Below, piece by piece: positions 26,790 to 35,320 of a stretch of 64,000 nt of DNA. This DNA comes from CBDCFT01 sp965216365 (GTDB lineage Bacteria; Pseudomonadota; Gammaproteobacteria; Arenicellales; CBDCFT01). The first letter of the stretch is position 1. Every line of letters starts with the position of its first letter. Made by a program: the position numbers and the translations under genes. The stretch is taken from positions 3,964 to 67,963 of the forward strand of contig CBDCFT010000061.1 of the NCBI GenBank assembly GCA_965216365.1, read 5' to 3'. The notes under the pieces were generated by a model. It saw nothing but the letters and a program-made list of their open reading frames with translations. It ran no database searches and was not told where the DNA came from.

Positions 26790-27410
26790 TTATAAAGCAG
26801 GACATGTCCCGGGGTCACTTGGGCATCCATTTCCCAATGGTAGTATTCCAGTACTAGTAAAACGCCCAGATAAGGTGTAGTCAGCGCCGCTGGCGGATGC
26901 ACTATCAACAGCAATTGACACTGAAGAAAAACTGGTAAGACAATCATTCACGTCAGTTAATGTAATAGCGCCACCACCCACTGTGCCACTCCCCGTGTAA
27001 AAGACGGTCTCGATTAACAAGCTAGCCGTGAAGTTAGTGCCATTGACTTCGATACACATATCTCCAGTTGCCGTAACAGTTCCTGCATGTGCTTGTGGAA
27101 TAATCGTATCCAATACGGCGAACAAACCCTCTTGTGTTTGATTAGGATCAATCGCCGTAAACGCGGCTGAAACAGGGCCTCTAAAATTTTGCATAAACAC
27201 AGTCGTCGTTGGCGCAGGCGTCGTCGGCACTACGGTAGTTTGTGCATGCGCCGGTAATATCACACTGTCCACTACCGGCTTGGTCCACTTGGTCGGTAGT
27301 GTTTGGCTGGCCGCGACAGCAGCGCCGCCACCGACTAAGAGTTTCTTTAACACTTTGCGTCGTGCTGTTGGGTGCTCCGGCAGTTTTGATGTATCAAAGT
27401 CTTGTTTCAT
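26790..27410 (-). CDS. LPAHAQ-leader exported protein 5
   Basis: 206 residues from ATG 27410, same ribosome-site sequence as copy 4. Leader nearly identical to copy 4 (ARRKVLKKLL, TKWTKPVVDSVI, LPAHAQ 52-57). Linker VVPTTPAPTTTVF. Mature domain shares FRGPVSAAF, QEGLFAVLDTIIPQAHA, DMCIEVNGTNFTASL, SGTVGGGA and C-terminal GCPSDPGTCPAL with copies 4 and 6. It differs more in the middle, so the copies are not recent identical duplicates. Middle copy of the array. Confidence 0.78.
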   Translation of the reverse strand: MKQDFDTSKLPEHPTARRKVLKKLLVGGGAAVAASQTLPTKWTKPVVDSVILPAHAQTTVVPTTPAPTTTVFMQNFRGPVSAAFTAIDPNQTQEGLFAVLDTIIPQAHAGTVTATGDMCIEVNGTNFTASLLIETVFYTGSGTVGGGAITLTDVNDCLTSFSSVSIAVDSASASGADYTLSGRFTSTGILPLGNGCPSDPGTCPAL

Positions 27411-27496
27411 AAGATTTCCCCTTCTCTTCAGTGCGGTTTCGATCAAACCCTGATGACATAGTAGCTGATTTTATCACGGATTTCCCCCGCTCATGG

Positions 27497-27546
27497 CACG
27501 GGTGATTCCCCGTCCCTGACTATTCAAGCCCTGGCATTGCGAACCG
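27497..27546 (+). pseudogene. Remnant of a GMC oxidoreductase 3' end (copy 2)
   Basis: Reads GDSPSLTIQALALR in the GMC frame; all codon differences from the intact gene up to the Arg are silent. It is closer to remnant 1 than to the intact gene. It is cut off before the stop and runs into the 3' end of LPAHAQ-6. Confidence 0.65.
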
Positions 27547-27555
27547 TTACAATAT

Positions 27556-28146
27556 CTATTCGCAGCCAACAAAGGGATCGGTTGGGCAACCGCTACCTGT
27601 CGGCAGCATACCACTCGTGCTGTAAAAACCGGATAGCGTGTAGTCGGCACCACCTGATGATGCGCTATTGACTGACAGCTCTGTTGGCACAGAAGTACAC
27701 CCATCCACATCGGTCATGGTGACCGGACCACCACCGACCGTACCACTACCTGTGAACAAAATATCATTGTTCACTAACAGTGTTGCGGTGAAACTGGTGC
27801 CATTGACTTCAATACACATGTCGGCCGGTGAGATACGAAATCCGGCATGCGCTTTTGGAATCACCGTATCCAAGATAGTGGCGTGCAAACCTTCTTGCGG
27901 TTGGTCGATGCCAACAAAGTTTACGTCAACGGAGAACTGACCTCTGAAATTGATGATTGGCAATGTCGTAGTTGGCGCGGGTGTGGTAGGCACCACGGTG
28001 GTTTGCGCATGCGCCGGTAGAATCACACTATCCACCACCGGTTTGGTCCATGTGGTCGGTAACTGACTTGCACCGACCACTCCCCCCGCCAAGCCCAACA
28101 ACGCCCTACGTCGTGTCGTCAGAATTCGCTGTTTGTTTTCTTGCAT
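27556..28146 (-). CDS. LPAHAQ-leader exported protein 6
   Basis: 196 residues from ATG 28146, with GGAGG about nine bases before. Leader is shorter: TTRRRALLGL, hydrophobic ~15-30, TWTKPVVDSVI, LPAHAQ at 43-48. Linker VVPTTPAPTTTLP is the same as in copy 4. Mature part: FRGQFSVDVN, QPQEGLHATILDTVIPKAHA, DMCIEVNGTSFTATL, GSGTVGGG, C-terminal GCPTDPFVGCE. Last of the tandem array; a LuxR gene starts divergently 178 bases away. Confidence 0.78.
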   Translation of the reverse strand: MQENKQRILTTRRRALLGLAGGVVGASQLPTTWTKPVVDSVILPAHAQTTVVPTTPAPTTTLPIINFRGQFSVDVNFVGIDQPQEGLHATILDTVIPKAHAGFRISPADMCIEVNGTSFTATLLVNNDILFTGSGTVGGGPVTMTDVDGCTSVPTELSVNSASSGGADYTLSGFYSTSGMLPTGSGCPTDPFVGCE

Positions 28147-28323
28147 TTCCCGCCTCCCCGTAAAGTGTCGTATATTTTCATGCCCGAATTGGTAACCGCA
28201 TATTTTGTCTAAAACGGACGCAACAAATCAGCCGGCCCCTGCTCAGCGGCCTCTGAACCATCAGGCAATCCCTCACGACAGTTGTCATGGGGCATCAGTT
28301 AAACCAATATAATCGACCGGCGC

Positions 28324-29481
28324 ATGACCCATTTGGGCTATAATTCAAGTGCAGTACTGCGGGGAACGAGCGATATGGTAGAACGACCAGAGGGGGGAGA
28401 CGTATCGGCCGAGATTGTCGAGAGAATTTATCGCGACTTGACGACCGCCGATCTACCCGATTTACTCAAGCAAATAGCCACTCTCATCGGTGTCGCTGAA
28501 GTCGCTATCTACACCGCGCCGCCCGGTTCGGAACAATTCCAATCCGTTATTGGCGGGTGTATCGAGGATAACGTTCATCAACAATATGTGGACACGTATC
28601 AGCATAGCGATATCCAAATACAACGGCTGTTGCGTGCTAAACATACCAATTTTCTTACCGGCCAAGATTTAACGACTTTTGACGAACTCAAACATTGTTG
28701 TGTCCACAATGATTACCTAAGACCGAACAGAATTGATTCGCAACTGGTTTACGCTATGCGTGGGAATCATGGCCATAGGCGAACATTTGTTGCTATGAGA
28801 GAGCACAAGGCCGGGTCTTATCAGGATTGGCAAATTGCGTTGTTCAGGGAAATCGCGGTTAAAATCAAAGACAGTCTTAACCTGCACGACACGGTACGTA
28901 AGCTTCAGCTCGATAACGCCATTTCTAGCTTAGTTCTAAAGAGCGCAAGCATAGGTCTTGCGGTATTGAATAGTGAATACATTCCCATCTATATAAATGA
29001 CGTGTTCCGCAATATTGTAAACCAAACAAAATGTCTTGGTGTACAAGACGATGGAATCCGCTGTAACAATGAAAACGACAAAACACTGACACGGTTACTA
29101 CAAAATGCAATGGTCGGATTGTCCGGCAGTATGGGTTTGGCAAAGAACGGAGCCATGGTCAGACTAGAAGTAACACCGTTTATTGATTCTTTTGACGAAT
29201 ATTTAGTGTTTTCGTCTGATGCTCGAATTCTTATTCTATTGCGGGAAGAACGGGTAACCAAAAAATTTGATCTTGTTGCGATTAGATATCACTTGAGTAT
29301 TTCACCCGCCGAATCACGGCTTGTTTTCCACCTCGTAAATGGAGGTACGATCAATAGCTATGCCGCTCAGTGGCGCGTCAGTACGCACACAGCTAGAAAT
29401 CAACTGAAATCGGTTTTTAACAAGACTGGAATTCATTCACAAAAGGAATTGGTGGCCAAGATTCTTCGTGATCTTTGTTGA
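28324..29481 (+). CDS. LuxR-type HTH transcriptional regulator
   Basis: 385 residues; ATG 28375 (GGGGA in front) is an alternative start giving 368. The C-terminal ~60 residues form a LuxR HTH: SPAESRLVFHLVNGGTINSY, WRVSTHTARNQLKSVFNKTG, followed by KELVAKIL. The upstream ~200-310 part looks PAS-like (LKSASIGLAVLNSEYIPIYI). No receiver Asp site. Divergent from LPAHAQ-6 and beside the array, so it probably controls the system (inference). Confidence 0.82.
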   Translation: MTHLGYNSSAVLRGTSDMVERPEGGDVSAEIVERIYRDLTTADLPDLLKQIATLIGVAEVAIYTAPPGSEQFQSVIGGCIEDNVHQQYVDTYQHSDIQIQRLLRAKHTNFLTGQDLTTFDELKHCCVHNDYLRPNRIDSQLVYAMRGNHGHRRTFVAMREHKAGSYQDWQIALFREIAVKIKDSLNLHDTVRKLQLDNAISSLVLKSASIGLAVLNSEYIPIYINDVFRNIVNQTKCLGVQDDGIRCNNENDKTLTRLLQNAMVGLSGSMGLAKNGAMVRLEVTPFIDSFDEYLVFSSDARILILLREERVTKKFDLVAIRYHLSISPAESRLVFHLVNGGTINSYAAQWRVSTHTARNQLKSVFNKTGIHSQKELVAKILRDLC

Positions 29482-29614
29482 AACGATCGTTAAGAAAGCT
29501 TAGTTCAGATATTAGTGACGACCTGCCACCGAACTGCTAAATCGTTTGCTGCGTTTCGAATGTTGTTGCGGACACCACACAATACGGTGAACACGTATCG
29601 AATAAAGAGTATAG

Positions 29615-30817
29615 CTAGTTATCGACAGGAGCTTGGTTGCGAACGCGATAAAAAGCATACCGTATCGTAGAACGTATGCGTTGAATCATCCAAAATCCAA
29701 TACGCGTCCAATGCCGTATACACCGGATCGGTCCGGAGGCGTTCTGCTCCGGTGGTACGGCGTAGTACAAGTGCCACCACCAGGCCGGTGGCCAAACGAT
29801 GTTTGTTAGATATTTTAAACTGCGCCGAAAGTCGCGGATTGACCACGGCACACTGGACAGTGTAGGAATACCCCGACCCACACCCGGTGGGGCAGGCACT
29901 GTAGGCGGCGATATTCTACGTTGTAATATCATCGGCATCGAGGAAACGTAGTGTAAACAGCGAATAGTATTTTCGACAATCGGATGGTTTTGTTTAAGCA
30001 AAAGCCAATCGATATCCTCGTCAAAATACGCACAGTAAGCATAAACGTCTACGATGGAAATAAGCTTTGTTTCCATCATCGGTTCCGCCAGATGGCGGCA
30101 CAGATGTTGCAGCATATCCGCGTGGCCGAGATGTTGTGCAGATACTTCGTCGACCGAGTAGTTTTCAACTTCACTCACCAGATTTTTCATTGAGATAGAG
30201 GCACGGGCATCAGGAGCAATCGCATCTCGATGGACTTCGACGCTGATTGTGAGACCGTCAATTATCTTTTTGGCGATGGCCATATGATGATGGTCGAATT
30301 TCGCGCCGGGACGAATCAAATCGGCGCCGCTGTAACCGAGTGATGTCAGTACCCGTTGCGCGTCGTTACATTTTTCTTTATCCACCAGGATGTCGATATC
30401 CGACATGGGACGCAATTCAGGTGCGGGATAAACCGTGTAGGCCAGTGCCGCACCTTTTAAAACAATGGTTGAAATTCCCTGCGATTCAAAGGCTTGCAAG
30501 ATTTCAGTCAGCGCATGGGTTCGTACTTTAGTCGCCTGTTGGTGACGCAGAACTAATGACTTAAGCTGCAGTGCCGTGCTATCCGGAATTGCAACATTCA
30601 GCTGTTTAAGATGTCGATACAGCAGCGGCGCCATGCCATGTTGTTCAGAACGTTGGGCTAAGCCTTTCCAAACATTCGGACTTGCAACGAGTTGTTTTAT
30701 TTGATCAATTCGCTGCTGGTCCAGTTCGAGACAAGTGCAGGCGCGAAGTAATTGAGTCGATGCCGGAATGCTGTCAAGTTCCACCACGCCCTTTCCTGCA
30801 AGATTCCGGCTACTCAT
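29615..30817 (-). CDS. Nucleotidyltransferase-fold protein (PF14907-like)
   Basis: 400 residues. Signature: VLKGAALAYTVYPAPELRPM then SDIDILVD, with D140 and D142 as the metal-binding pair, and HHHMAIAKK further on. This uncharacterised family often sits with PqqD and HprK-like genes, so it is a probable part of the island system, although a LuxR gene and 133 bases separate it from the array. It starts 24 bases after the ileS stop on the same strand, so it may be co-transcribed with ileS from the T-box leader. The activity is unknown; the fold transfers a nucleotide to an unknown acceptor. Confidence 0.8.
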   Translation of the reverse strand: MSSRNLAGKGVVELDSIPASTQLLRACTCLELDQQRIDQIKQLVASPNVWKGLAQRSEQHGMAPLLYRHLKQLNVAIPDSTALQLKSLVLRHQQATKVRTHALTEILQAFESQGISTIVLKGAALAYTVYPAPELRPMSDIDILVDKEKCNDAQRVLTSLGYSGADLIRPGAKFDHHHMAIAKKIIDGLTISVEVHRDAIAPDARASISMKNLVSEVENYSVDEVSAQHLGHADMLQHLCRHLAEPMMETKLISIVDVYAYCAYFDEDIDWLLLKQNHPIVENTIRCLHYVSSMPMILQRRISPPTVPAPPGVGRGIPTLSSVPWSIRDFRRSLKYLTNIVWPPAWWWHLYYAVPPEQNASGPIRCIRHWTRIGFWMIQRIRSTIRYAFYRVRNQAPVDN

Positions 30818-30841
30818 CCATATTGATGTTTCATGGTGACT

Positions 30842-33800
30842 TTAACCGACGGCCTTTGCGAACTTTATTACCCAGTGTTCGTCATCCATTTTACGATCAA
30901 TAGTGAATTGCGCGTCCGGAAATTCACCATCGACCCATTCCGTAGCCAGCGTTTCGGACATGATGAATTCTTTGTGCGCAACGATTGCCTTTTCAACCAT
31001 CGGACTACCCGTAATTTGTAGTTTTATACGGTCTGATACGATCAAACCCGCTTGTTTGCGCGCATCCTGCACCGTTCGAACCAATTCCCGAGCTACGCCT
31101 TCGAGCACTAACTCTTCGTTAAGTGAAGTATCCAAAGCTGCGAGAAAACCATTCTCTTCGGCACAGGCATAACCTTCGGCGGAGTCGGTTTCGATCAATA
31201 CGTCATCCGGTTCAAACTCGATTGCTTGTTCGCCTACGTTTACGTTAAAAGACTCGTTGTTCGCACATGCACTGGCAATGGCGCTGCCGTCGGCCTCGTT
31301 AAGCGCTTGTTTGATGGCTGGAATCAGCTTTCCATAGCGTTTGCCGATGCGTGGTAAATTGGGTTTGAGACGATACGTTACCAATTCCGCGTCACGCGCA
31401 ATAAATTCGATTTCCTTGACGTTCAGTTCTTCCAGAATTTGTTGTTCGTGAGTTTTGATAGCGTCTATCGCTTTTTCGTCCGGTGCGCGCACTAGCAATT
31501 TTGCCAGCGGTTGTCGTACGCGCACCTTGCTTGCCTCACGTGCGGAACGGCCGAGTCCGACAATACGTTGCACCACATCGACTTCAAATAGCAAAGCGTC
31601 GTTCGAATACGCGGCATTGCTTTGCGGCCAACGGGTTATATGCACGCTCTGAGTTGTTTTATCGTCGCGTGTGCGTACCAAATTCTGATGCACGGCTTCA
31701 CTTAGAAAAGGCATGAACGGCGCCATCAAACGGTGAATCACGTCAAGGCATTCGTGCAGCGTTAAATATGCTGACTGTTTATCGTCACCGGATTCCGCCT
31801 TCCAGAAACGGCGCCGGTTTCGTCGGATGTACCAGTTACTAAGCTGATCAACGAAAGACTCGATTGCTTCTCCGGCAGTTTTAGCATCGAACTTGTCCAT
31901 CGCTCGTGTCGTGTCGTTGACGGTTTTGTCCAACAACGCCAACACCCAACGATCAATTTCTGGTCGTTTTTCGAACGGCACATCCTGAGTTAAATCAACG
32001 TCATCCAGTCGCGCATACATGATGAAAAACCCGTAGGTATTCCAGAACGTATTGACGAATGAACTGGCGACTTCGGCAATGATGTCGACTGAAATACGTT
32101 TTTGCACTTCGGGTGCGAGCCGCGCGAGAAAATACCAACGCAAAGCGTCGGCACCGATGGTGTCGAATACATCGTAAGGATTAACGATGTTGCCGACGGA
32201 CTTGGACATTTTTTTGCCGTCTTTATCGACAATATGCGACAGACAAACGCAATTTCGGTAGGCCACAGAGTCGGATACCAAAGTTGCGATGGCGTGTAAG
32301 GTATAAAACCAACCACGGGTCTGGTCGATAGCCTCGCAGATATAATCAGCCGGAAAATGCTTTTCAAAAGTCTCGGCGTTTTCAAATGGGTAATGCCATT
32401 GCGCGTAAGACATGGCGCCGGAATCGAACCAGCAATCGATAACTTCCGGCACACGCCGGTATTCTTTTCCATCTTTGGTGAAGGTCACATCGTCGATGGC
32501 AGGCCGGTGCAAATCGACCTCGCGTAGCTCCCGTCCGGCTAATGCTTCCAGCTCTTCCAGTGAACCGATACACATAAAATCACCTTCGCCGTCTGTCCAC
32601 ACCGGTAGTGGCGTGCCCCAGAAGCGTTCGCGGGATAATGCCCAATCAATATTGTTTTCCAGCCAGTTGCCGAAGCGACCGTCGCGAATGGTTTCCGGCA
32701 CCCAGTAAATGGTCTTGTTCAACTCGACCATGCGCTCCGCTACCTGGGTGGTGCGGATGTACCACGCATTCTTTGCGTAGTAGATGAGCGGATCACCGGT
32801 ACGCCAGCCGTGCGGGTAGTTGTGCAAATAATCTTCCTTGCGGAATAATAATTCGCGTTCTTCAAGCAAGGCGATCAGTGTCGGGTCAGCTTCTTTAAAA
32901 AATTTACCTGCGACCGGCTCAACCTCCGATAGAAAATACCCGTCGAGTCCCACGCCGTGCACGACCGGCAAACCGTATTGTTGTCCGAGGTTTAAATCGT
33001 CGACGCCATAGGCAGGTGCGATATGCACGATACCTGTACCATCTTCAGTCGTGACGAATTCAGCACTGACGACTTGAAAAGCATTGTCGTCGTTTTCAAC
33101 TGGCAAGTAGTCAAACAATCGCTGGTAACGTGTGCCGAGCAGGTTACTTCCTTTGACCGTGCGAACGACGCGATGCTCTTGTTTACCAAAAATGGCTTCG
33201 CGTCGTGCTTCGGCAACAATTAAAGTTTCATCTGCGCATTCGACATAGACATAGTCGATATTCTCACCCACCGCGGCAAGTAGATTCGACGGTAATGTCC
33301 ACGGTGTTGTCGTCCAGACTAAAAACGATGTGTTTTCTTCATCGCACAATCGAAAGCGCACATAGACAGACGGATCGGTGATCTCTTTGTAGCCTTGTGC
33401 GACTTCATGCGACGACAGGGTTGCGCCAATACGCGGATCGTAAGGTACGACTTTATAACCTTGATATATAAGATTCTTATCCCAAATAACTTTTAACAGA
33501 TTCCAGACCGATTCGATGTAGTCGTTATTTAAGGTGTAATAGGCTTCATCCATGTTTACCCAAAAACCCATGCGTTCAGTCATTTTTTCCCAGTCACCGA
33601 TATAACGCATAACTGATTCGCGACAGCGTTTCGTGAACTCGGCAATGCCGACTTTGGCTTCGATTTCTTTTTTATCGAAGATACCGAGTTCTTTTTCTAT
33701 TTCGTGTTCGACGGGCAATCCGTGTGTATCCCAACCCGCTTTACGTGGACAATGAAAACCACGCATGGTTTTGTAGCGCGGATAGACGTCTTTAAAAGTG

Positions 33801-33988
33801 CGAGCCAGTACGTGGTGAATACCGGGTTTGCCGTTGGCAGTAGGCGGGCCTTCGTTAAAGGTAAACAGAGGCCGTCCCTCGGATTGCTCCAGACTTTTCT
33901 CGAAAGATTTATTCTCACGCCAAAACTCAAGCACCTCTTGCTCGAGTTTTGGCCCGTTGTAGCGGCTGGATACTTCTTTGAATGGCAT
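30842..33988 (-). CDS. ileS: Isoleucyl-tRNA synthetase, IleRS2 (eukaryote-like) type
   Basis: 1048 residues from ATG 33988, with GGAG nine bases upstream. An earlier in-frame ATG at 34027 lies inside the terminator hairpin and is not used. Class I motif: PPTANGKPGIHHVLARTFKD, so HIGH reads GIHH (G56-H59). KMSKS is intact (KDGKKMSKSVGN). The WTTTPWTLPSN editing (CP1) block and anticodon-binding helices follow. It charges tRNA-Ile in the cytoplasm. Length and motifs match the IleRS2 clade, known for lower mupirocin sensitivity; the GxHH form is linked to hyper-resistance. No second ileS is seen here. Confidence 0.93.
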   Translation of the reverse strand: MPFKEVSSRYNGPKLEQEVLEFWRENKSFEKSLEQSEGRPLFTFNEGPPTANGKPGIHHVLARTFKDVYPRYKTMRGFHCPRKAGWDTHGLPVEHEIEKELGIFDKKEIEAKVGIAEFTKRCRESVMRYIGDWEKMTERMGFWVNMDEAYYTLNNDYIESVWNLLKVIWDKNLIYQGYKVVPYDPRIGATLSSHEVAQGYKEITDPSVYVRFRLCDEENTSFLVWTTTPWTLPSNLLAAVGENIDYVYVECADETLIVAEARREAIFGKQEHRVVRTVKGSNLLGTRYQRLFDYLPVENDDNAFQVVSAEFVTTEDGTGIVHIAPAYGVDDLNLGQQYGLPVVHGVGLDGYFLSEVEPVAGKFFKEADPTLIALLEERELLFRKEDYLHNYPHGWRTGDPLIYYAKNAWYIRTTQVAERMVELNKTIYWVPETIRDGRFGNWLENNIDWALSRERFWGTPLPVWTDGEGDFMCIGSLEELEALAGRELREVDLHRPAIDDVTFTKDGKEYRRVPEVIDCWFDSGAMSYAQWHYPFENAETFEKHFPADYICEAIDQTRGWFYTLHAIATLVSDSVAYRNCVCLSHIVDKDGKKMSKSVGNIVNPYDVFDTIGADALRWYFLARLAPEVQKRISVDIIAEVASSFVNTFWNTYGFFIMYARLDDVDLTQDVPFEKRPEIDRWVLALLDKTVNDTTRAMDKFDAKTAGEAIESFVDQLSNWYIRRNRRRFWKAESGDDKQSAYLTLHECLDVIHRLMAPFMPFLSEAVHQNLVRTRDDKTTQSVHITRWPQSNAAYSNDALLFEVDVVQRIVGLGRSAREASKVRVRQPLAKLLVRAPDEKAIDAIKTHEQQILEELNVKEIEFIARDAELVTYRLKPNLPRIGKRYGKLIPAIKQALNEADGSAIASACANNESFNVNVGEQAIEFEPDDVLIETDSAEGYACAEENGFLAALDTSLNEELVLEGVARELVRTVQDARKQAGLIVSDRIKLQITGSPMVEKAIVAHKEFIMSETLATEWVDGEFPDAQFTIDRKMDDEHWVIKFAKAVG

Positions 33989-34001
33989 TTCTTTGTTCTC
34001 C

Positions 34002-34048
34002 AAAATAAAATCGCCCCGGGCCTGCATTACTGCAATGCCCGGGGCGAT
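34002..34048 (-). terminator. Attenuator of the T-box leader
   Basis: ATCGCCCCGGGC and GCCCGGGGCGAT pair around a 15-base loop, followed by TTTATTTT (34009 down to 34002) and then the ileS ribosome site. It competes with the antiterminator at 34039-34075. Confidence 0.88.
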
Positions 34049-34345
34049 GGGTATTTAAGTCGCGGTACCACCCGGTTTCACCTTTGCCCTTGCGGGCAAT
34101 GGTCTTAACAAGTGACTGCCGTCACTCAAGCCCGGTGTCGAGGGCTAGTCGTCTGAGTCTACTGAGCATGACATCGGCTCGATATGCCGCAACATCTGCT
34201 GTTCGGTCAGCGGCTCCAGGGTGATTTTCACCGGGGTCCGGGTCGGGGCTTGCACTGTCTCCCGATCGCTGCTCCCGGAGGTATCCGGCTATTGGTCCCT
34301 TTCAAAGCCTTGCTGTTACTGGCGCAATCTACCCCGCGGCTTGCT
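34039..34345 (-). promoter_or_regulatory. T-box riboswitch, isoleucine-specific
   Basis: The minus-strand T-box core GGGTGGTACCGCG lies at plus 34061-34073. Around it the antiterminator forms: CCGGG pairs with CCCGG and GCGA with TCGC, leaving the TGGTACC bulge free for the tRNA end (34039-34075). Stem III is TTGCCC GCAA GGGCAA (about 34084-34099), and an AGTGAC..GTCACT hairpin precedes it (about 34110-34126). The specifier ATC, in GTGAAAATCACCCTGGAGCC, sits at 34225-34223 and is followed by A, as usual; distance to the T-box is about 150 bases. The distal-loop-like block AGTGCAAGCC is near 34250. Uncharged tRNA-Ile would favour the antiterminator and allow ileS transcription. Confidence 0.88.
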
Positions 34346-34464
34346 AAAAGGCAAGTCACTCGCTCGTTGAGATTCACAATTGTTTAACACCGTAGGTCTT
34401 GCGGTTGACAGGGATAGCGATTCAAGGGAAAACAGTCGTAATCAATCAGACACAGGCATTGAAA

Positions 34465-35214
34465 ATGAAGAATCGTTACTTCCCGGTTTGGCGGCGAATA
34501 CTTTGTTTTATCTTCATATCGAATTTATCGCTCACTACATCGGCAGATGAACCGGTTTCCGTGGTCGAGCTGTTTACATCCCACGGTTGTTATTCCTGTC
34601 CTGCCGCCGATGAGCATTTGGCGGATTTGATCAGTGATCGAGACGATGTGATTGCCTTGGAATTTCACGTTGATTATTGGGACACACTGGTGTGGGGTTC
34701 GGATGGCAGTTGGAAAGACCCATTTTCGAGTCCGGAATATACTCAACGCCAACGTGGTTATCACGCGGCAAATTTGAAAGGCCGGCGTGGTGTCTACACG
34801 CCGCAGATGGTGGTCGACGGTCGTTTCACCGCTGTCGGTTCGGATCGTAAGAGTATTAAAAAAGCGCTGTCGAAGAAAAACAACTCATCTCTGAACATCG
34901 ACGTCGAATCAACCGGTACTGGTGTGTCCATCGTGCTTGATGGAGACGCATCGGACTCGGCCCAGGTCTGGTTAGTGACTTTTGATCGGGAGAAAACCAC
35001 TGACATACCGCGCGGCGAAAACGCGGGCAAAACACTGGATAACCATCACATCGTAAAACGCATGCAACCGGTCGGCGACTGGAAGGGTACTGCGACAACT
35101 ATTCAAGCGGACATAAACCTCGCCGAAGGAGAGGGTTGCGCGGTGTTGGTGCAGTCTTTGAGTTACGACACGCCGGGGCCGATCATGGGTGCATCTTATT
35201 GTCCGAGTTCGTGA
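34465..35214 (+). CDS. DUF1223 thioredoxin-like exported protein
   Basis: 249 residues from ATG 34465; an upstream frame start is open but overlaps the T-box region and lacks a signal. A signal peptide (ILCFIFISNLSLTTSA) precedes a thioredoxin-like fold with VELFTSHGCYSCPAADEHL, EFHVDYWD, and GVYTPQMVVDG, typical of DUF1223. The CYSC motif is a CxxC pair. Likely periplasmic; the role of the family is not defined. Confidence 0.8.
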   Translation: MKNRYFPVWRRILCFIFISNLSLTTSADEPVSVVELFTSHGCYSCPAADEHLADLISDRDDVIALEFHVDYWDTLVWGSDGSWKDPFSSPEYTQRQRGYHAANLKGRRGVYTPQMVVDGRFTAVGSDRKSIKKALSKKNNSSLNIDVESTGTGVSIVLDGDASDSAQVWLVTFDREKTTDIPRGENAGKTLDNHHIVKRMQPVGDWKGTATTIQADINLAEGEGCAVLVQSLSYDTPGPIMGASYCPSS

Positions 35215-35320
35215 CAGTTACAGTTCTACTCAGGCGAATAATATCTTCGGTATTTGCCTAACGACTAGTTTATGAGTAACTTGGTGGTATGCAGTATCAC
35301 CAAACTCGCCACCTCGCGAA

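Larger units (their letters stand above)
25881..27546. repeat. Tandem array: GMC 3' end plus LPAHAQ gene, repeated
   Basis: Three units share the order GMC 3' end (plus strand) then LPAHAQ gene (minus strand): 25881-26664, 26690-27471 and 27497 on. The two first LPAHAQ genes also share an almost identical 5' flank (plus-strand TTTCCCCTTCTCTTCAGTGC, about 26604-26664 and 27411-27471). Unit 3 keeps the GMC piece, but its LPAHAQ gene has a different 5' flank, so it is the most diverged. Confidence 0.8.

Noticed and set aside
25980..28146. PEP-CTERM/exosortase substrates
   Set aside because: The C-termini end in a Cys-rich GCP..C block without PEP, a membrane helix or an Arg cluster, and no exosortase is seen.
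33989..34027. An earlier start for ileS (MQARGDFILENKE...)
   Set aside because: It would begin within the terminator hairpin of the T-box leader; ATG 33988 has a good ribosome site and matches the family start.
34140..34266. Other ATC triplets (34183-34181, 34266-34264) as the T-box specifier
   Set aside because: Both are followed by G rather than A and lack the flanking GTGAAA..ACC context seen at 34225-34223.
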